From Nigrospora sphaerica (lineage: Eukaryota; Ascomycota; Sordariomycetes; Amphisphaeriales; Apiosporaceae), in NCBI GenBank assembly GCA_018287875.1, contig JAGVVL010000013.1, forward strand, positions 1,116,001 to 1,180,000: a stretch of 64,000 bases of DNA. Reading direction: 5' to 3'. Shown here in pieces: positions 35,389 to 45,603 of this stretch. The notes below the pieces were generated by a model that saw only the letters and a program-made list of their open reading frames with translations, was not told the origin of the DNA and ran no database searches. The position numbers and the translations under genes were made by a program. The first letter of the stretch is position 1. Every line of letters starts with the position of its first letter.

Positions 35389-35879
35389 ATGAAGACTTCT
35401 AAATTCCCCGTTGGCAATGGTTCTTGCCTCCGGTGCCCTTGCTAACTTCCAGTAGCGAGGCCGTGACTGCGGATGGGACGGGACTGCCCTTAGATGCGGC
35501 CGAACTAGCTCATCTGTTGGCCACTAGAACGCCAAGGACCGGGAGCTGATGAATATAATTGTGGTTTAATAATCAATTGTCGCAATATGAAGCTATTCAC
35601 GTGGCTTAGCCTCTCCTACCAGGTCACGTGGCTCCTCTTCACATGCCAGGATTCACATGGTGACAGGGGTCCTGAGCTACTATATGTACTACTGCACCTA
35701 CAGACAGATTTCCTTTGTTTCCTTCTAATGGATAACTTGAACCTCGCTTTCCACGATCTCTGCAGTGCGACATCAATGCAGCTTGCTACCCACTTATCTT
35801 TTTCAGTGACTTTAACAATGCTAGCTTGGACTACGGTCGAGGATGTTGGAATGAATACAAGAGACTTTGGTACCACTGA
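35389..35879 (+). pseudogene. Decayed small secreted cysteine-rich protein gene
   Basis: From ATG at 35389 the peptide begins like a signal peptide, but an extra base in the C-run near 35407 puts the hydrophobic part (FPLAMVLASGALANF) in another frame, which then meets TAG codons. Cysteine motifs follow (DCGWDGTALRCG). After an AG acceptor at 35764-35765 a last exon 35766-35879 reads CDINAACYPLIFFSDFNNAS, then YGRGCWNEYKRLWYH and TGA. Together they look like one small secreted protein gene with at least one frameshift and stops in its first part. The middle could not be resolved, so an intact alternative splice form cannot be ruled out. Confidence 0.5.
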
Positions 35880-36383
35880 GACCGACGCTATTGTAAATCA
35901 AGGATGGTGCCATAAAGCGGCTGCGTAGCGGCTTATAGTAGTTTCCCTCGGCCCCTCTGAACAAATATTACGATGAGGAAACACGAGGCCTGAACTGGAG
36001 ACGGCTTCCCACCCATGCTAAGGAAGTTATTAGCAGAGGAGGCCGAAACCCGTCACACCTCAAAGAAGCCCCGCCTACTAAGTCAAAGTCTATGGACTGT
36101 GCCGACCACAGTTTTTCTCTTCTGCACACCCGTTTCCTTCGTCTCCGTATTAGTGGAAAACTCGCTATGTGCTATTGAACATAGAATATCACAATGTGCT
36201 GGGAATCAGACTGGCCCTGTAAAGAGCGTGATGTGCCAGTTAAAAAAACTTTTTCTTGTAGTTATATTTAGTACCGAGCACCCAATTCCCCTACGGTGAT
36301 ACTCCCGACTCTCAGACGATACCAGATCTAAGGGTGATGAACTGTGTAAGGGCTTTCTCGAGCTCAGCTCGCACATCGGCATT
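35880..36383. other. Intergenic, no gene seen
   Basis: Flanks of two pseudogenes. No motif or RNA recognised. Confidence 0.35.
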
Positions 36384-37155
36384 CTAAATGACTGTGGTCT
36401 GTGAGCTGAAGCGCACGTACATGTCGGACTGGGGTTTGGGGTCCCCCCAGAGGAGGTGGCCGGTCGAGCGCAGAGCGTCGGGGTCGATGACGACAACAGA
36501 CACGGCGGGCATGGCGGTGTTGGTCCAGAAGAGGAGGTGGAGCTTGTCCGAGAGCATGGAGAGCCGGCTCTGCTCGGCGTCGGCCACGTCCTTTCTCGTG
36601 CCCGCGACGCAATGCCACGTGAGCTTGCCCGGTGACACGTAAAAGTGCTGGTACGCGTTACGCGGTGCGTACCGGTACAGCACGTGCTTGCCTAACCTTT
36701 CCGTCCTCAGCGCGAAGGCGGCCACGGGGCGATCGCCGCACTTGACGGTGTCGACAAAGCTCGTACGCATCCGCTTCACTCCCTTCTTCTCGTGGAAGCC
36801 CGACACGCACGCCTTGAGCTGCCCGCCCGCCAGGTCCAGAAGGAGCGTCACGAGCTGTTCGTAGTCCGCCCTGTAAACGTCTACCATGAAAGCAGGGTCC
36901 TGGACCGGCTAGGCCTTGTATTCGGTCGCGCCCGATGACCCAGCCTCTTCGCCCTCTAGCATGGTCTACCGGACCGTGTCGGCCTCGAATTCGTGCTTGA
37001 TCCGCCAGCTGTTCTCAAAAGCGTGCGCCAAAGTTTCCCGCAAGTTGCAACGAAGGGTTCATGAGGTGCCTGGAGAAGCCCTCGGCCATGGCCTCGAGGG
37101 TTGGCCATTGGTCTTGCGACATGTAGCCTTCCGGAGTTGCGTTGTTCTGGGCCAT
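36384..37155 (-). pseudogene. Unrecognised protein gene, broken
   Basis: The reading starts at ATG 37155 (MAQNNATPEGYMSQDQW) and shifts frame by one base in a T-run near 37020. It then runs through two TAG codons (about 36968 and 36908) into a clean 167-codon frame from 36887 to 36384. That last part has ordinary globular composition with no motif known to me. Its end was taken as TAG at 36384-36386. The shorter open frame alone, starting at MVDVYRADYEQL, might still be a gene, but the peptide-like reading upstream suggests a damaged longer one. Confidence 0.45.
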
Positions 37156-37984
37156 GTTGACGGCGTAGGGGAAAAGAAAAGCGCTCAGGTAAAGAATGGG
37201 TGACGGTGGTTTGCGCGCTGGCGGCCCGCCAAAGAAAGGTAGACGGGTTGTAGGTTGCCGGCCAGTGGCAGGGGGAAAAGCACATGGTTCAAGGATGGGG
37301 GAATGCCACGGGAGGACCGTGTAACGCTGGCTGCGTCTGCGAGATTGAGTCACGTCATAACTGGTAGCCCGGACTGTCTGGGTCTTAAATTGAAAACGTG
37401 TTTCGGAATGTATCGTCATGTCCGATGCCGCATGCGGGCACTTCCCCACTGTCTTATCCAGCCATGCTTGATCCGGTACGGACACTCTATTCCCGTCCCC
37501 GTCCCCGATACAACTTCACTCCGAAATGACGACGGAATCGACCCCCTACTCGGCCTATCAAGCTGAAAGCCGGCGGGAGTAGGCCTTATAGCCAACTCGG
37601 CGCTTGCAGAGGGCCGTCAGCTGGTAAAGGACTCCCTTGTTTTGGCTCCGACCCTACGTTGCCGTGGTACCCATAACGCTTTGTGCAACTTGTGGAACAT
37701 ATTTTAGGCTTTCGTCCCCCATGTCAGGCACTCTACCCGCATACTACATCCCACTCTTCCTTGACCCGGAAAACAAGATTGCGCAACGAGCCTCATTCTA
37801 TGTTTTGTCACGTTCGTGCTTACATTGTTGTCATCCAACTTCCGCTCAAAAAAACCACGTCGTGGCTTCTTTTAGTCTGTTCACCTCGTTGTAAATTTGC
37901 TTTCCCCCTCCACCCTCGTTCTGTTCCAAATATCTCCGTATGAAACGTGATCAGCCGTTCGTGTGTCATCATAGCATTCTGCCA
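37156..37984. other. Intergenic, no gene seen
   Basis: Contains the upstream region of the broken gene and the 3' flank of the trypsin-fold gene. Short ORFs only. Confidence 0.4.
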
Positions 37985-38752
37985 TCAAACCCCAGAATTC
38001 TGACGGATCCAGTCACGCACTGAAGCAACATTGGCGGCAACGTTGGGAAGACCCGTCGAACACTTATCCTCGCCGTGGCTGATAACACCCAAGAGCTTCC
38101 CATTGGACGCGTCGTACACGGCGCCGCCGCCGTCTCCGTTACACGCAGAAAGTGTGGGCTTCGCACCAGCAGACGGCCCAAAACAGATCATATTCTCGGT
38201 GATGGGGTTTACGTCCTCCCATGCCTTGTTGCACTTTTCGTGGTCGATGAGAGTGAAGTTCTCTGTTTGCATCTCAGATGGCAGGGACTCGCCCTGAGGA
38301 TCCGTTTTCCCCCACCCGGCCGCAAGGATGGGCAATTTGTCCCCAGTTGCCGGACTCGACGGGAGGGGTGCTTGTTCTACGGAGCCTTCCTGCAGAGGGA
38401 TGTCTTCGGTCCGCAAAATACAGAAATTGGCATCTATCGTGTAGCGGTTCCAATCCGGGTGCTTTATCAGCTCGAACACACGCAGCGTGGTGCCCCCCTC
38501 GGTCCGATCGTTCGAACCGACGCGAATCTTTAGGTTGGAAGCCTGCCTGTCCTCACAGCAGTGAGCAGCCGTCAGAGCAGCGGTTTTGCCGATGATTGTT
38601 GCGCCACATGCATGATCCTCAAAGGATATGCCTCTAGCGATGAGGCTGGCACCCGACGGATATTCATGCGGGGTGGCAGTCCGGCCAGAGATAATGGCGT
38701 AGCCCTGGTGGAAGTTGAGTGACAACAACGGAGCAAGAAGCAAGAGTCTCAT
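37985..38752 (-). CDS. Secreted trypsin-fold protein lacking the catalytic serine
   Basis: A single exon of 255 residues starts at ATG 38752, chosen because it opens directly with a signal peptide (MRLLLLAPLLSL); the frame is open further upstream. The mature chain begins near IISGRTATPHEYP, the position of the IVGG-type N-terminus of S1 peptidases. The catalytic histidine region is LTAAHCC (His64). The aspartate block is TIDANFCIL (Asp107), a variant of the usual DIALL. The serine block should read GDSGGP but reads CNGDGGGAVYD, so the nucleophile is Gly208 (codon GGC at 38129-38131). Other S1 landmarks remain (AAGWGKTDPQG, the paired cysteines). It is therefore probably an inactive homologue that binds rather than cleaves, for instance a decoy or inhibitor-binding protein. 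Recent loss of function is the alternative. Confidence 0.85.
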   Translation of the reverse strand: MRLLLLAPLLSLNFHQGYAIISGRTATPHEYPSGASLIARGISFEDHACGATIIGKTAALTAAHCCEDRQASNLKIRVGSNDRTEGGTTLRVFELIKHPDWNRYTIDANFCILRTEDIPLQEGSVEQAPLPSSPATGDKLPILAAGWGKTDPQGESLPSEMQTENFTLIDHEKCNKAWEDVNPITENMICFGPSAGAKPTLSACNGDGGGAVYDASNGKLLGVISHGEDKCSTGLPNVAANVASVRDWIRQNSGV

Positions 38753-40014
38753 TGTGACCGTAGCAAGGAGAGGCAGACGATGGAGATCGAGGTGCGATAA
38801 CTGCCAGCGGGCTTCAGGAGCTAAATATTTGCGTAGCATCGACAGATATTTGTAATCACTCATTGTAAGGTACTTATTGAGGAACGATGATTGATCGGCG
38901 CGTTGCATTGTCGCACTGTCTTTGTTTCTGTGCTGTGAAACTGAAGCTTAATGAGGTGCTGTCTTTGTACGCCGCGTTCTGCTATACGTGATGCAAACTT
39001 TCATCGCTTCATATCTACCGTAGCGTCCATGTCCATCGGATTTTTTCAAATAGGTATACGAGGTGTGTAACCAGCCGTGCGCTGTATGATTCGCTCGGAT
39101 CCCGTCCTACCGTCTGACCGATGCATTGGTTCGTGTCTGAAACGCCAATTTCATTTCGGTCTCGCATTGATGTTGAATGTAATTCAATGCCGGCTGTCTC
39201 ATTTGGTGGATGCTCTTCTATATGACTAAGGTATATCACACTCGGCCCCTTACAATCGAGGTTCATGTGGTCCACAATAGAGACAGTGACGTATTGATTT
39301 TAATCTTTCCCAGTTAGCGCAACCAATTCGGTGTTTCGTATCTCTTCCATCTCCTTTACTGCACCGTTTACCTTTGTGCGGTTGGTCCGGCAGACTCGAC
39401 CGCGACCAACCTTTGGGTCTTGTACTCATTTTCCTTGCCTTCTTTGTCTTGCTTGAGACGTTCATTGTTTATTTGATGCTTGCCTTCACCAACTTGCTCG
39501 TCTTGTTCGACCGGAATCTTAGGCAGGGTGGCTCTGCCCTGGGCCTCGTCTTTTATTAGTCACCCAAATCCCCAAGCATGAGTGGCTGGAGGTGAAGCGA
39601 TCAAGCGGTCTTGATACTATCAAGTTCTTGGATTTTAAGAAGTTTATACTACCAAGCTAGAGAGTGTTGAAACTGGGACCGATTATGAGTCATTAAATGA
39701 GTATAATCTAGAACGGTTCCATACACACTCGTGGCGTGTGACGTTAGGCTTACGGTATATTTCCTCTGTTTTCCACTGGCGGGGTCTGTCGTTCTGGTAA
39801 GTTACTGCTCCCTTCTGACTTTGCAACGACTCATAAATCACCAAGCCATAATAAAAACTCGTGATCCTATGTACACTCAGTCCTCTCAGAGTATGCTTGA
39901 CTGTTTCTTAATCGAAACGGGCGAACAACGCTTGTTTGAGTGCTAGCCATCCTGAGCGGTGATTGTTTCAGACGCAGCTCTGAACGGTGTTTGTGAGGAG
40001 ACGCATCACACTAT
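38753..40014. other. Intergenic, no gene seen
   Basis: Upstream region of the trypsin-like gene. No coding signal, repeat or RNA gene recognised. Confidence 0.4.
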
Positions 40015-40533
40015 TTACACAATATCGCCGGCATTCTTCGTCGCGGCTTGGACCGGCGGACCGGGCACATCGTGCGGCGAGCCGTTCAACGTGGGCGCAG
40101 ATGAAAGCGCGGTGAAAGCATAGCTGTCCCGCAGCGAGGGTGACCGCGAGCCCCCCCGCGCCCGCGTCGGCGCTGGTTTGCGCCGGCGGTCACATAGGCG
40201 GTTGCCGAGGGAGTAAAGGGCGTCGAGAGCGTAAGTCAGGGGGGCGAGGCAAAACTCGACGACGTAGCCGGCCCAGAAGGCGACGTGGAAGGTCCAAAAG
40301 ACGAGTGGCCACCAATGCAGCCCAACACCGCCGGCCCAGATAATTATACACGGCGCGAGGGCCGCAATGCTCAGGAGAATGCACTGCGTCGATTGGTCGC
40401 CAACGTCGCTAAGGAGCGCCGCGAGGCCCATAGTACCCCAGAACTTGAAGATGATGATGAAGACGATGAAGTTGTACAAAATCTCGGGTGCCGCGTGGGA
40501 AAAGGCGGCGTACGTGTGGAGGGAAGAACCCAA
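40015..40533 (-). CDS. Small membrane protein, 5' end unresolved
   Basis: The frame reads 172 codons with three to four hydrophobic helices (for example ILYNFIVFIIIFKFW, CILLSIAALAPCIIIW and WWPLVFWTFHVAFWAGYVV), then a basic loop RRRKPAPTRARGGSRS and a polar tail. It begins after an in-frame TAA with no ATG until 40431, which would lose the first helix. An upstream exon joined at the AG near 40542-40545 is therefore likely. The family is not recognised. Confidence 0.5.
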   Translation of the reverse strand: MGSSLHTYAAFSHAAPEILYNFIVFIIIFKFWGTMGLAALLSDVGDQSTQCILLSIAALAPCIIIWAGGVGLHWWPLVFWTFHVAFWAGYVVEFCLAPLTYALDALYSLGNRLCDRRRKPAPTRARGGSRSPSLRDSYAFTALSSAPTLNGSPHDVPGPPVQAATKNAGDIV

Positions 40534-41068
40534 TTCTCCTTAGCCCCGGGGCATCCGGTCGACCTTTTCAACGTGGGAGCTGCCAGCAGAGCCTTATCTG
40601 ACGAAAGGCATGCCGCTTGAGGTAGCTGTTACGGCCGGCGCGTGACGTGCACCGAGGCTTTGCGGCCTATTTTCGCTGTGCTTGATCGGCTCAATGTGGC
40701 TGCGGGACAGTCGTGGCCAAGCTACGCCCAACCAGAGGCAACGTGAAACGTTAGCTTGACTGGGGGCCCTGCTTGATGTAGTCGCTTTTACCCTTCCGCT
40801 ATGTGGTGGAAAGAAGGCCTGCCCCGGGTGAGAGGCTCCCAGGGTAGTGTGAGAAATGCATTGCCAGGGATTTCTATAATGCTCTGCACCGTCGCGTGTG
40901 GTGGTGGTACGTGGTGAGACGAAGTCCAATCCGAACTAGGCGACCTCCTACCAGAGTTGGGGCTGGAAGAGAGCCATTATTTTGCCTGCGTATGGCAGCG
41001 CTTGCTGTGAAGGAAGTCCTGAACATCCGGGAGGATGTAAACAGCCCCCGCAGTGGTGAACAAGTCAT
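40534..41068. other. Intergenic left of the Fot1/pogo element
   Basis: May hold the missing 5' exon of the membrane protein gene. Otherwise nothing recognised. Confidence 0.35.
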
Positions 41069-41070
41069 TA

Positions 41071-41113
41071 AGCTTGGACCCCCCTCAAGACGCCAACCCA
41101 TCAGCACGCCACC
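41071..41113 (+). repeat. Left terminal inverted repeat of the pogo element
   Basis: 43 bp starting AGCTTGGACCC. It matches the reverse complement of 42961-43003 with a single mismatch (G at 41104). A TA dinucleotide (41069-41070) precedes it. Confidence 0.92.
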
Positions 41114-41200
41114 AAAAAAAGAAGACATCGCCACATGTCAATTAATATAAACAATTCAATATCTCAACAATAACAATAGATACAAATAAACGGTTTGGCC

Positions 41201-42829
41201 TCAAGAGATCATGATACACTCCTCTACATCCGAGGACGATTCATCTTCGGACGTGACCGTGGAAGGTGCTTGAGATGAGGCAGTGGCTGCGCCCCCTGCA
41301 TGAGGACCTGTCCCCATGGCTTGCTTCACCTCCCTGACCTCCAGTATCGTCACAAAACGCTCCTGGGCAGAGGGATTAACTCTGCGACGCTTTTTAGGCC
41401 TTTGTTGATGTAGTGCAGCCACTAGTTGGTCTCGTTCGCGTTTGAGGCTGACGATCTCGGCCGTTGCTTAGTCCAAGGCCTTGCCAGTCTTCCGAAACAC
41501 TTGTTGCAGCGTCGCGTTATTATACACTAAATCGACGCCACGTAGGTCGCGATGCAAATCCTGGACCTGCCGAGCGCTCCTTGGAGTATTGATATCTAGA
41601 GCAGACATCTCTGCCAGCAGAGGAGTCTCTCTGGGGGGTGGAACGCACCAAGCTGCGCTCTCCGGTTGGTCGACCAGTTGCTGGCGAGCCAGTCTGCTAT
41701 TGAAGGCCTTGCTGGGGTCCCTAGGATAGATTCCAGTTGCTCGCCAGCCAGTGGCTATATGCTCCGGCGTTAGGGCCTCCTTCCGAGCCTTGTTCCAGGC
41801 CTCTAGGAACTCCGGTTTCTTTGGCGTCATCGCGAGACTGGACGCGCAGGCCTCACGAAGCGTTTTTCGGTACGCGCGCTTTAACACCGAGAATAGTCCT
41901 AGGTCCAGAGGCTGGAGGACTTGCGATGTGTGCGCCGGAAGGAAGTTGAGCCAGACTTTGGCCTCAAAACAGCTAAACATGAAGTCCTCGCTACAGTGTG
42001 AGGCATGGCCATCCAGAATAAGATGTCGCCACTGGCAGGGGTCCTCTGGAGCAGTCAAGGGGAGGAACACCTCCCTTAGCCAGCGCAGGCCAATTGAATT
42101 GCTCGTCCAGCTAGCTGGCGAGGCCTTAAAAGACCAGTCGTTAAAGTCATCTTTGTCTGACTGGCAGTTATACCACTGCTGTTGGACCGATTTCCCCTTG
42201 AAGATAACGAGAGGAGGTAAAGCGCGTCCGCTAGCAGAGATGGCCTTAATTGAAGTCGCCCACTCGCCACGGCCTGGATCCATGGTGAAGACCTCTTTAA
42301 GGGCAGACGGGCCGATCACTAGCGGACTGTCTCCAAGGCCTATTTGGCAGCCAACCTCGTCTATATTCTAACTGTGCTCTGGAGGGACTTCTGCCAGCTT
42401 CTGGTCCTCCAAACTGGAGAAGAACTCCTCTAGATTTTCTCGTGAGGCGCCGTTGACGCGCTGGAAATCCATTCCCTTGGACCTCACGGTCTTTAACTGC
42501 GGCCAGCGCTTGAGGAACCGGAGATGCCAGCGTTTTCTAAGGTGGTGTTGGCTGCCAGACGCCGCCAGCAGCGATTGAGCATATATGCGAAAGCGCGCGT
42601 GCGGTGGTGACCAGCCCAGACGGGCCTGCGTGAGGGCCCAGTCTGCTAACGCGCGCTCCAAATCTTTGGAAAGGGCCTGACGGTGCTCCTGAGCGTGTGT
42701 TTTTAAGGACTTCCCTTCGAAGCGGCGTGTCAAATAGTGTCTAGAGACATGGAACTGTCTGGCGACCTCTCGGATAGGGGTGCCCTTCTTCACGATGGCG
42801 AGGGCCTCCAGCAGTTGCTCGTCATCCAT
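41201..42829 (-). pseudogene. Pogo-type transposase with two nonsense mutations
   Basis: One frame of 543 codons starts at ATG 42829 and ends at 41201. The N-terminus has a psq-type helix-turn-helix (IREVARQFHVSRHYLTRRF) and a CENP-B-like second HTH domain (WLRF-like segment RKRWHLRFLKRWPQLKTVRS). The DDE catalytic core follows: first Asp in NIDEVG, second in ILDGHASHCSEDF, third in LQPLDLGLFSVLK. The basic and acidic tail ends in CIMIS. Two in-frame stops interrupt it: TAG just before NIDEVG (42368-42370) and TAA near 41468-41470. Both are one transition away from sense codons (TGG or CAG, and CAA) and fit RIP. The enzyme would cut and paste the element at TA sites. Confidence 0.9.
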
Positions 42830-42960
42830 CTAGTGGACCCTAAAAGAAAGAGCAGAAGATGAAGATTCTATTGACCTTAACACTAAGACCTCAAGATGTC
42901 TGGTTATTTATCTATTTGCCCTTTTGTTGACATCTGCCATCTCATCTTGGTGGTTGAAAC

Positions 42961-43003
42961 GGTGGCGTGTTGATGGGTTGGCGTCTTGAGGGGGGTCCAA
43001 GCT
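42961..43003 (-). repeat. Right terminal inverted repeat of the pogo element
   Basis: 43 bp ending GGTCCAAGCT and followed by TA (43004-43005). Reverse complement of the left repeat with one mismatch. Confidence 0.92.
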
Positions 43004-43151
43004 TAAGCCGGGAAGGACTTGGTACATATGGACGGTCAAAGCAAACTGTCAGAGGCAACATAAAAAAACCCAGCATCGTACTTAAGTTTCACGTTCGGCA
43101 TCATCCCTCCTGTTACCGTTGGCGAAATGATATCGATGTGGAAGGCAAAGC

Positions 43152-43157
43152 AAAAAA
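43152..43157 (-). terminator. RNA polymerase III T6 terminator of tRNA-iMet
   Basis: Six T residues on the minus strand 8 nt after the tRNA 3' end. Confidence 0.75.
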
Positions 43158-43165
43158 CGACAACC

Positions 43166-43237
43166 TAGCATCTCTTGGTTTCGATCCAAGGACCTCCGGG
43201 TTATGAGCCCGGCGCGCTTCCGCTGCGCCAAGATGCT
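43166..43237 (-). tRNA. Initiator tRNA-Met(CAT)
   Basis: A perfect 72-nt cloverleaf without intron: acceptor AGCATCT/AGATGCT with discriminator A, D stem GCGC/GCGC, anticodon stem CCGGG/CCCGG around CTCATAA, and T stem CTTGG/CCAAG. Three features mark the eukaryotic initiator rather than the elongator: the A1-U72 first pair, three G-C pairs next to the anticodon loop, and a T-loop reading ATCGAAA (A54 in place of T). Confidence 0.93.
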
Positions 43238-43569
43238 TTTTCTCGGTCGTCGACGGGGAGGATGAAAGAATAAGTAGCTTATTGTTGTTTATTCATAGCC
43301 CCTTTTCCGCTTAGCAAGAAATTACCACAGGACATGCTGGACAACGATGGACAGCTTTGTCACGACGCCGGGTTGATGCTGCGGTGGGCCACATCCCGGG
43401 CCGGTGAGCCAGTAAGAGGACATGGACAAGTGAGGAGGAAATAGACGATGGATTCAAAAGACAGTATGCGAGATCGGAGGTGAGAGGGTACTTTCTTTCT
43501 ATATACCTGTCTGCGTGCAAGGAGAAGAGGTCCAACACCATTTCAACCATCTCTACACTTTTCTGACAC
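43238..43569. other. Intergenic between tRNA-iMet and the vWA-peptidase pseudogene
   Basis: No gene seen. It should hold upstream flank of the tRNA and the 3' flank of the pseudogene. Confidence 0.4.
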
Positions 43570-45603
43570 TTACGCGTCCTTCCAAGAGTTGTAAGCTTGA
43601 CGCTCCGTCTCGCTCAAATCCTTTTCAAGCCAGTACACATCGTAAAACCTGATGGGGTGCGTCTCATATCCTAGCACCTTGCCGCTCTCAACCTTGAATT
43701 TACCCCCTTGACCAAACCCCCTGCCCTACGAATTGAGAAAAGTCAGGGAGCTAGGGTTACAGTCTATCAGCACCACAGCGTGGCCTCCGTCGCAGGAAAA
43801 TTTCTGGTGCGGCTTCATCCGCGCCCAGGACAGGACCGTGTCTGCCGTTTCTTTGTTCATGAAGTGCTCGGCGAAAAGGTCCCATCCCGGCTTCGAACGG
43901 TGGAAGGTGGCGAGCACAGGACGCCGGCGCAGCACAGCCTGTCAGGCTCCGTCTTCGTCCACTACAAGGAATTGGAGCGGCTAGTATTCGAGCCTGGTAG
44001 CCTCCAGCACCATCTCGGTGTTGCGTCCGTCCGGCGTGGGGGGGAATTCGGTCAGGATCTTGTCCCGGATAGCGTCGATACCGGGGTGGCCGGCGTCGCG
44101 GTTGTGGATGCGCGCGAGTGCCATGTGCACCACGGCGGCAGTGGCGTGCGCGTAGCAGGTGGGCTCCAACCCCTGGTCCGACGAGTTCCGAAAGTTCCTG
44201 ACATTCTCGTTCTCCAAGAAAAGATCATAGCTGATCTTTTGCTGTGCATCGACCCCGGGCCAGTCCGAAAGCAATAGGGTGCAGAACTCCTCAAGCGCGT
44301 CGCCGCTGGACACGGTGGCGTGTAATGCCACCTCGCCCGACGAGGGAACTGGCCAGCCCGCCGAGGCGAGCGCCGGGATGGGATGCATGACGCCGACCAA
44401 CCTCCCTGCCATGTCAAAAAGGACATGTCGGCCGACATGCCACCTTTTATCAGACTTGTCGTACAGCCGCCTATGAGCCACCGATGTGTCACCCGTTAGG
44501 TAGATTGTCGCGGTGGTGACTTTGAGGGCTTCGAGCTCGCCCAGAAGCGTTCGGGGATCGCCATCAGTCGACAGTCCATCCGACACAACGACCAGGACCT
44601 TGTGCTCAGCGCCTTAACAGGCGTTAAAAATCTCTGTTAACCGTGCTATGACGTCTTTCATTAGCGTGCGGCCGTACATGAACCGGTCAAGGCTGTCCAA
44701 TAGTGGAGTTTCCGCGAGTTGTTCTTGGCCATTCTACCCATTATCGTTCGTAACGCCAAGCAGACGCTCCAAGAGGCGTATGACATCATTCACGGGGCGA
44801 GCCTCAAGCCTGTAGAAACCGCTGAGCCATTCGGCGCATATGTTGCGCGCGAGTTCTAGCGCTTCCGAGTTCTCGACTACCCGATCTTCAATTACCGCAC
44901 TTCCTCGGTTGCCGGCGAGGGCGCCCGCCAGAAAGATTGGTAGTGTAGCGTACGGAAACATCGTAAAAGCAGCCGAAGTGTCCCAAACAATAAGAACACC
45001 AACGCCACCTGAGAAACTGGCTCTGGATATCGCTACCTCGGTCTCAGACGGTATCAGGCTGACAAACTCCCAGATACGATTTGGGTGCCGTTCCAAGTAG
45101 GCATCAAGGATCCGAGCCTCGCCATCAGTCCTATTCGATCGAATTTATATGCTGATATGTGCAAGGTTGTGTTCATTCGCCCGGGCAATAAGACGATCGT
45201 GGCCAGGCCGGTCATCATCGCTGTCTCCATGTAACGCCTGGGCAGCGCCATGGAGATCGACGGTCGGCGGGCATCCCACGTCGGTGTTGAGCCCAAAGAC
45301 GCCGATGAAGACTTGCGCGTGGTCATCGCCACGTTGTTCGGCCTTGGCGAGCTTCAAGGCCGCGCGAACCGCCGCGCGTAGTCGGTTCGTTATCGTCGTC
45401 GTTTGGCCGTTGTCGGTACGTCCCGTCTCGAAGGCTTCGCGCATCGACGCCGAGACGTCCAGCCCACGAGGGCCTTGGGGGAAGGGTCGGACATTGAGCG
45501 GGGGGAGGAGTTGCTGAAATACGAAGTTTGCGAGTCTTAAGGGGCTTGGAGGTTCTTGGTTTCTTCTTCGTCTCGAAAATGCAACGGCGGACGAAGTGAT
45601 CAT
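43570..45603 (-). pseudogene. von Willebrand A domain fused to papain-like peptidase, six stops
   Basis: One uninterrupted frame of 678 codons runs from ATG 45603 to TAA 43570-43572, without any need for introns. It is broken by stops at codons 153, 290, 330, 541, 554 and 626. The first half is a vWA domain: MIDAS-like LDVSASM after residue 45, then AALKLAKAEQRGDDHAQVFI and VFGLNTDVG, and later VVVSDGLSTDGDP. The second half has the papain-family triad in order: QGLEPTCYAHATAAVVHMAL (Cys), GGHAVVLID (His), and FLNS-stop-G where papain-like enzymes have NSWG. All six stops are one C-to-T or G-to-A change from CAA, CAG, CGA or TGG. The protein was presumably cytoplasmic, since no signal peptide is seen. 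I know no characterised fungal protein with this pairing, so the function is open. Confidence 0.75.

Larger units (their letters stand above)
41071..43003 (-). mobile_element. Complete Fot1/pogo-family DNA transposon (1,933 bp)
   Basis: The element has 43-bp terminal inverted repeats, a TA target duplication on each side (41069-41070 and 43004-43005) and one transposase gene on the minus strand. Size, TA target and gene layout are those of Fot1-like elements of ascomycetes, which belong to the Tc1/mariner superfamily. The transposase gene carries two nonsense changes. The ends look intact, so it could in principle be moved by an active relative elsewhere in the genome. Confidence 0.92.
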
